A DNA stretch of 20,553 bases, taken from positions 1 through 20,553 of IMG/VR virus record IMGVR_UViG_3300042988_001181; one strand, written 5' to 3'. Origin of the DNA: a virus. Position 1 is the stretch's first letter. Each line of letters begins with the position of its first letter. Both the position numbers and the translations under genes were made by a program. This document shows, in pieces, positions 13,943 to 18,020 of the stretch. The notes under the pieces are model-generated. The model had not been told where the DNA came from. It made no database searches and was given only the letters and a program-made list of their open reading frames with translations.

Positions 13943-14387
13943 TGCTCGTGTTGTTGCGGTGGCGCGGACCTGGATCGGCACGCCCTACCACCATCAGGCG
14001 AGCGTGAAGGGCGTCGGCTGCGACTGCCTCGGGCTGGTGCGCGGCGTCTATGCCGAGTTGTATGGCGCGCCCGCCGAGGAGCCGCCAGCCTACAGCCGCG
14101 ACCTCGCCGAGGCCACAGGCGTCGAGACGCTGCTCAATGCTGCGGGTCGCCATCTCGTTCATGTGCCGCCGTTCGACGAGATGTGCGCGGGCGACGTACT
14201 CGTGTTCCGGCTGCGGCCGGGAGCGATGGCGAAACACTGCGGCATCGCCACCAAAATCGACGCGGCCGGTATGGCCTGCCGCATGATCCATGCATTCGAA
14301 AGCGCCGCCGTTTGCGAGGTGTCGCTAACCCCATGGTGGCAAAAACGATTTGCCGCCGTTTTCAGATTTCCGGAGGTTAAACAATGA
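13935..14387 (+). CDS. NlpC/P60 family tail peptidase (GTA gp14-like)
   Basis: 150 residues from a GTG start at 13935 (product MSNARVVAVARTWIGTPYHHQASVKGVGCDCLGLVRGVY); its start overlaps the previous gene by 8 bases. GCDCLGL holds the catalytic cysteine C31. The partner histidine is most likely H101 in AKHCGIAT, with H119 in MIHAF as third-residue candidate. This is the TIGR02219-type NlpC/P60 protein of alphaproteobacterial prophages and gene transfer agents, which sits at the tail tip and probably opens peptidoglycan during DNA entry. The family is normally encoded directly before the large hub gene; here about 3.6 kb of accessory genes intervene. The stop is coupled to the next gene by ATGA. 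Confidence 0.94.
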   Translation: MSNARVVAVARTWIGTPYHHQASVKGVGCDCLGLVRGVYAELYGAPAEEPPAYSRDLAEATGVETLLNAAGRHLVHVPPFDEMCAGDVLVFRLRPGAMAKHCGIATKIDAAGMACRMIHAFESAAVCEVSLTPWWQKRFAAVFRFPEVKQ

Positions 14388-14668
14388 CGGCAAATCCGTT
14401 TCACGGCGGTCATAACGGGCTGATCGCGCCGATCGACATGGAGAAGGCGCACCCGATAACGGCGCACGCCACGAACACGCTGCAGACGACGGACGCCCGC
14501 GCATACATTCCGCGCGCGCTTGTCGCCGATGTGGCAGGAACCATTGTGGCGAAGACGCCGACGGACAAGACGCTCACGCTGTATTTGATCGCCGGTTACA
14601 ATCCCATCGGCGGCATGGACCGCGTGACCACCATCACCACCATCACGTCGCTGCTCGGCGTCGAGTGA
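14384..14668 (+). CDS. Small hypothetical virion-associated protein
   Basis: 94 residues starting MTANPFHGGHNGLIAPIDMEKAHPIT, with its ATG overlapping the NlpC/P60 stop (ATGA). The central part TTDARAYIPRALVADVAGTIVAK resembles small phage proteins that carry a short R(A/G)L-V-AG-(V/I) strand and are found near spike or decoration genes. That resemblance is weak and from memory. The sequence has no cysteine or membrane segment and ends in a Thr/Ile-rich strand (VTTITTITSLLG), produced by repeated accatc-type triplets. It is the first gene of the accessory block between NlpC/P60 and the hub gene. A structural role is inferred only from place. Confidence 0.7.
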   Translation: MTANPFHGGHNGLIAPIDMEKAHPITAHATNTLQTTDARAYIPRALVADVAGTIVAKTPTDKTLTLYLIAGYNPIGGMDRVTTITTITSLLGVE

Positions 14669-14711
14669 CGGTTGCCATAATCATCGTTATGAGAATTGGG
14701 AGAACTAAACC

Positions 14712-15176
14712 ATGACCGCAGGCGCATGGACGACCTACAATCACGTGTCTGAGTTGGCGCTGAAGGGCGTGGATTTTTCCGCCGCGTCTCATTTCCGCGT
14801 CGTGTTGGTGGACTCGGGATACACACCAGATTTGACACACACGGCGTGGTCAAGCATCTCCGCGAATGAGAAGGCTACAGCGAACGGCTATACGGCCAAC
14901 GGATTTGGCATCACGCAGACTGTGACGCGATCTGGCGCAAAATCCACGTTTGATAGCGACGATCCGAAATGGACTGTTAGCGGGTCTGCACTGGCTGCGC
15001 GTTATGCAGTGCTCGTTCGGGACGCAAACGGCGATGGTGCATTGGCGGCCGGAGATTACCCGATTGCCTATAGCCTGCTGGACGCAACGCCACAGGATTA
15101 CTCAGTAAATCCCGGCAATGATTTCACTGTACAGATCAATGCTGACGGCTATTTTAGCCTCAATAAAGCGGCATAA
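14712..15176 (+). CDS. Hypothetical phage structural protein (fibre-associated type)
   Basis: 154 residues starting MTAGAWTTYNHVSELALKGVDF, with GGGAG upstream. The pattern ALKGVDFSAASHFRVVLVDSGYTPDLTHTAWSSISANEKATANGYTANG, then KWTVSGSALAARYAVLVRD and a final DFTVQINADGYFSL, matches a widespread class of phage proteins encoded near tail-fibre genes in many hosts. They are usually unnamed; I place it there by recognised layout, not by search. It is soluble and beta-rich with an acidic surface. DNA composition is less GC-rich than the core tail genes. It most likely belongs to the tail-tip or fibre assembly together with the next three genes. Confidence 0.78.
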   Translation: MTAGAWTTYNHVSELALKGVDFSAASHFRVVLVDSGYTPDLTHTAWSSISANEKATANGYTANGFGITQTVTRSGAKSTFDSDDPKWTVSGSALAARYAVLVRDANGDGALAAGDYPIAYSLLDATPQDYSVNPGNDFTVQINADGYFSLNKAA

Positions 15177-15179
15177 ATC

Positions 15180-15506
15180 ATGCTCGGATTGTCGCTAGCG
15201 ATAACGAATGTTGCAGTGTGGGGTTCGGGTGGTGGTCACCCATCCCCGTCGCCTGCGCAGATGGGATTATCTGGTTACGCGCCGGTTATGCTGCCGCTCA
15301 TTTCAGGCGCGGCGGATGCTCTGGCGGAGACTGGTTACGCCGTCGCATGCGCACCGATCCCGTCTACAGAAGTGATGGCGATCTCTGGTCGATACGTCGT
15401 GGTGCCAGTCAATATCGCTACGGCGACCGCGCTTGAGATAACAACATACGCGCCAACTCCGGATGATGGCGGTGGCTCTTTTGACACGAATTGGTGGTGG
15501 ATGTAA
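15180..15506 (+). CDS. Hypothetical protein in fibre block
   Basis: 108 residues starting MLGLSLAITNVAVWGSGGGHPSP, 3 bases after the previous stop; the ribosome site is weak and coupling with the upstream gene is likely. A hydrophobic N-terminus is followed by a Gly/Ser/Pro linker, a mid-region of strands (MAISGRYVVVPVNIATATALEITTYAP) and an acidic, aromatic C-terminus ending FDTNWWWM. No family recognised. The N-terminal hydrophobic segment could be a weak membrane or export signal, but it lacks the basic residues expected of one. Its stop overlaps the next start (TAATG). Similar short proteins ending in WWW are seen beside collar-type proteins in some phages, but I cannot name one. Confidence 0.65.
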   Translation: MLGLSLAITNVAVWGSGGGHPSPSPAQMGLSGYAPVMLPLISGAADALAETGYAVACAPIPSTEVMAISGRYVVVPVNIATATALEITTYAPTPDDGGGSFDTNWWWM

Positions 15507-16084
15507 TGGCTAATAATCTAGGCGTCAAGGTCGGAACTGACGCGAATATCAAAACAACCGACAATGCTGGCGTGCATACGCCGCATCACAACGTTGATGC
15601 AATTGCGGCAGGTGAAAACCACGTCGGGCAAATCTCTGGGCATTCGTTTGATGTGACGGTGCAGCCGACCGTTACAAACGGCGCGTATTCTGCCGGGGAT
15701 ATTGTAGGCGGACTACTCGAAGTGGCTGCGGCGCGCGTTGCAAACGGCAAAGTCACGCTGCAATCGGTGCAGGTCGCGCTGAAAGCCGCTGTAGTGTCCA
15801 CGTTGTCGGTGATCATCTTTACTGCCGACCCGTCTTCTACGACAAAAACAGACAATTCGGCCTATTCTCTTAACGCGGCGGACGTGTTCAAGGTGGCTAC
15901 GGTTGTCACCGGTTTTGCGCTGACTGATCACGGCACACCGAACACCTATGCTGTTCACAGTCTAAACCGCATCATCTCATGCGACGCTGCGAGTAAATTT
16001 TACGCGCTGATCATTGACGGCACAGGATTTACACTAACGTCAACGTCTGATCTGCAAATCCGGTTTACGGGGTATCAAGACTAA
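15506..16084 (+). CDS. Hypothetical beta-rich phage structural protein
   Basis: 192 residues with the ATG at 15506 overlapping the preceding TAA; an in-frame ATG at 15491 exists but would add a poor extension, and TAATG coupling favours the later start. The N-terminus MANNLGVKVGTDANIKTTDNAGVHTPHHNVD is followed by repeated strand-like segments (GDIVGGLLEVAAARVANGKVTLQSVQVALKAAVVSTLSVIIFTADPSSTT, KFYALIIDGTGFTLTSTSDLQIRFTGYQD). This layout is known from small virion proteins near tail fibres in several phages, normally unnamed. No catalytic motif, membrane span or signal is seen. The stop overlaps the SGNH gene start (TAATG at 16082-16086), so the two are translationally coupled and may form one assembly. 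Confidence 0.75.
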   Translation: MANNLGVKVGTDANIKTTDNAGVHTPHHNVDAIAAGENHVGQISGHSFDVTVQPTVTNGAYSAGDIVGGLLEVAAARVANGKVTLQSVQVALKAAVVSTLSVIIFTADPSSTTKTDNSAYSLNAADVFKVATVVTGFALTDHGTPNTYAVHSLNRIISCDAASKFYALIIDGTGFTLTSTSDLQIRFTGYQD

Positions 16085-17460
16085 TGCCTCTGATATTTCC
16101 ACATCGAGCGCTGCACAGACAGGCAAACGAGTGGTCGCCTCTGGCGTACGGGCGTGATTTGTTCGCGTGGTGGAGTGCGTCACGCGGGGAAAACGTCGTT
16201 CGAGATGTCTCCAACGTCGTATCGCAGATCAATGCCGTGAACGTTGCGCCTCCGCTATACGCCGAAGGCGGCCCCGTATTTAGAGCCCACAACAGGTTGG
16301 ATTTCGGTGCTGGGGTTTATTTTGACGGTGCTGATGATGCGCTATCAAATGCGGATATAACTGGTATGCCGTCTGGATCGGCTGGCCGAACCCTCGTTTT
16401 TGTGATGAACAAAATCGCAACGTCGGGACAGCGCGGATTATTCGGCTACGGGGACGGATCGACGCGCGGTCGAGTTTACCTAAAATTGCACGAGTCTACC
16501 GGCCAACCGGCTGCCACAGATGGTAGTTCAAATCCATACTACTACGACGCTAACGTAGACGACCGAGTATCGGTAACGACGCTGACATTTGATGGTGGTG
16601 TGCAAAAATTGTGGGTTGATGGATGGATGGACAGCACCGGGACGGTAAGCGGTGCGTTCAACACGGCGTCAAATCCTGGAATAGTTGTGTGTCGTGATTT
16701 GCTAGCTAATCAGTATTACGCAAACATTGTATTGCGCGACGTGGTGATATTTAATAGAGCATTGTCAGATTACGAACGCAAAACTGTGGAAAAATACTTC
16801 TACAATATGTACCGATGCAGCTATATACGGGATACGGATCACCCCGGATATCCGAGCGCAAATATAATATTCGAGGGTGACAGCATAACTGCCCAAGCTG
16901 CATACGGGGTCGCGTACTCGTACTCTCTACAGGCTCCATATATTATAACAAATAGTAATGTGAGTTGGTATCTGGCGGCGGGTTCTGGGTCAACAGTTGG
17001 AACAATGACAGGTCGCGCCGCAACAGTTGATGGAAAAATAAAAACAGGTGCGGTTAATATACTATCAATATTGATTGGTACAAATGATTACGGTGTTGAT
17101 GGGGATACCGTTGAAACGTTTTTAGGCCAGCTAGGCACGTATTTAGACGCCAGAATATCGTCGGGATGGATGTCAAACGGCAACAAAATACTGCTTAGTA
17201 CGTTGCTACCACGTACGTCTGGGGCGTTTTCGGCGTGGCGGACAGCAGCGAACGCGCAGTTCCGGGACTGGCTCGGTGTTAAATGCAGCGCGATCAACGA
17301 TTTTGCAGCTAACGCTACAATGGGGCCCGATGCTGCGGCATCAAATGCGGCTCTATACTCAGACGGCTTGCACCCAACACTATTCGGACAGCAGTATTTG
17401 ACAGATCAGATCCGATGGTCGTTGGACAGCCTCATTCCACCTCCGATTAGGTATCTGTGA
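16084..17460 (+). CDS. LamG-like domain fused to SGNH/GDSL hydrolase (tail-associated esterase)
   Basis: 458 residues. Residues 1 to about 245 look like a concanavalin/LamG jelly-roll (YFDGADDALSNADIT, RTLVFVMNK, RGLFGYGDG, LTFDGGVQKLWVDG, NIVLRDVVIFNRALSDYERKTVEKY). Residues about 258-455 are an SGNH hydrolase: IIFEGDSITAQ (block I, Ser267), AAGSGSTVG (block II, likely Gly300), ILIGTNDYG (block III, Asn334) and YSDGLHPTLFGQQYL (block V, Asp427 and His430). All catalytic positions are present, so an active esterase is expected, most likely removing acetyl or other acyl groups from capsule, lipopolysaccharide or other surface glycan. It closes the accessory block before the terminator at 17508. 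DNA is AT-richer than the core genes, especially 16680-17110. Confidence 0.9.
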   Translation: MPLIFPHRALHRQANEWSPLAYGRDLFAWWSASRGENVVRDVSNVVSQINAVNVAPPLYAEGGPVFRAHNRLDFGAGVYFDGADDALSNADITGMPSGSAGRTLVFVMNKIATSGQRGLFGYGDGSTRGRVYLKLHESTGQPAATDGSSNPYYYDANVDDRVSVTTLTFDGGVQKLWVDGWMDSTGTVSGAFNTASNPGIVVCRDLLANQYYANIVLRDVVIFNRALSDYERKTVEKYFYNMYRCSYIRDTDHPGYPSANIIFEGDSITAQAAYGVAYSYSLQAPYIITNSNVSWYLAAGSGSTVGTMTGRAATVDGKIKTGAVNILSILIGTNDYGVDGDTVETFLGQLGTYLDARISSGWMSNGNKILLSTLLPRTSGAFSAWRTAANAQFRDWLGVKCSAINDFAANATMGPDAAASNAALYSDGLHPTLFGQQYLTDQIRWSLDSLIPPPIRYL

Positions 17461-17469
17461 TACAAAGTT

Positions 17470-17478
17470 TGCTATAAT
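17470..17478 (+). promoter_or_regulatory. Candidate extended -10 promoter element
   Basis: TGCTATAAT at 17470-17478 is an exact extended -10 (TGnTATAAT) in otherwise GC-rich DNA, 10 bases after the SGNH gene stop. No good -35 is found at 16-18 bases upstream. Transcripts from it would meet the terminator-like hairpin at 17508 within about 25 bases. Confidence 0.35.
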
Positions 17479-17507
17479 GTCGATTATGCGCGTGCGCGTT
17501 AACCATG

Positions 17508-17532
17508 CCCCGGCCCCAGCGCCGGGGTTTTT
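17508..17532 (+). terminator. Rho-independent terminator after SGNH gene
   Basis: Stem CCCCGGC (17508-17514) and GCCGGGG (17521-17527) with a 6-base loop, followed by TTTTT (17528-17532). It is the best intrinsic terminator in the window and lies between the fibre block and the DUF3168 gene. An in-frame ATG at 17505 lies just before it, but the stem makes that a poor translation start. Confidence 0.8.
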
Positions 17533-17546
17533 GCTTTGAGGTGGCT

Positions 17547-17933
17547 ATGACGATCTGGGAGGCAGTGCATCTCGCGGTGCGGGACAAACTCACTGCCGCG
17601 CTCAGCGGCGTGGCCGCCATCTACGACGACGTGCCGCATGATGCCGATTATCCCTACGTCGATATCGCCGCGCAGAACCGCGCGCCGACGGATACGCTCC
17701 GCAACCACGGTTTCACGTTTCAGTTTTTCCCGGCGATCTACAGCCACTACAAAGGGCAGCGCGAGGTGCGGCAAATTCTCGACGCCATCGACACCGCGCT
17801 GCATGACGCGCACCTGGTGCTCGCCACCGGGCACGCTGTGCGCTGTCAGGTGACAGAGCAGCGCTGTGTCCGCGATCAGGACGGCCGGACGTATCAGGGC
17901 GGCGCGACCATCGAGATTTTCGCGGTTGTCTAG
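17547..17933 (+). CDS. DUF3168 family tail completion protein (displaced)
   Basis: 128 residues from ATG 17547, preceded by GAGGTGG; the earlier ATG at 17505 would put the terminator hairpin inside the coding sequence and adds atypical residues. The layout WEAVHLAVRDKLTAALSGVAAIYDDVPHDADYPYVDIAAQN, then FTFQFFPAIYSHYKGQREVRQILDAIDTALHDAHLVL and a final strand EQRCVRDQDGRTYQGGATIEIFAVV fits the DUF3168 family (PF11367), which acts at the head-proximal end of the tail as tail terminator/completion protein. These genes usually lie between the gp10 and tail-tube genes; here the gene is about 9 kb downstream, just before the hub gene. Composition is GC-rich like the core genes. Family assignment is good; function is inferred from the family. 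Confidence 0.85.
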   Translation: MTIWEAVHLAVRDKLTAALSGVAAIYDDVPHDADYPYVDIAAQNRAPTDTLRNHGFTFQFFPAIYSHYKGQREVRQILDAIDTALHDAHLVLATGHAVRCQVTEQRCVRDQDGRTYQGGATIEIFAVV

Positions 17934-17960
17934 CGGAGAGCTAATTTTGGCCACCACTGT

Positions 17961-18020
17961 TTCGGGGCCCGCGGCTAAGCGGGCGAGTGCACGGCGTGGA
18001 TACGCCGGGCGGGGCAAATA
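17961..18020 (+). repeat. Double-hairpin intergenic element, copy F
   Basis: Begins TTCGGGGCCC. Hairpin 1 is GCCCGC (17967-17972), loop ggctaa, GCGGGC (17979-17984). Hairpin 2 is CGGCGT (17992-17997), loop GGAT, ACGCCG (18002-18007), a T-A pair replacing the C-G pair of copies C and D. It ends GGGCGGGGCAAATA directly against the hub start codon and closely matches inverted copy D over its whole length. Confidence 0.82.

Noticed and set aside
14669-14711. Promoter in the gap before the 14712 gene (TTGCCA and AT-rich bases)
   Set aside because: A TTGCCA hexamer is present at 14673-14678 but no acceptable -10 lies at 16-18 bases; the short ATAA/TTAT inverted repeat is too weak to call.
17505-17546. 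Upstream ATG for the DUF3168 gene
   Set aside because: The segment contains an intrinsic terminator stem and T-run and encodes residues not typical of the family; ATG 17547 has a GAGGTGG site.
8851-18020. CRISPR array as an explanation of the repeated hairpins
   Set aside because: Copies lie kilobases apart, in both orientations, separated by genes rather than by uniform spacers, and the repeats themselves vary in sequence.
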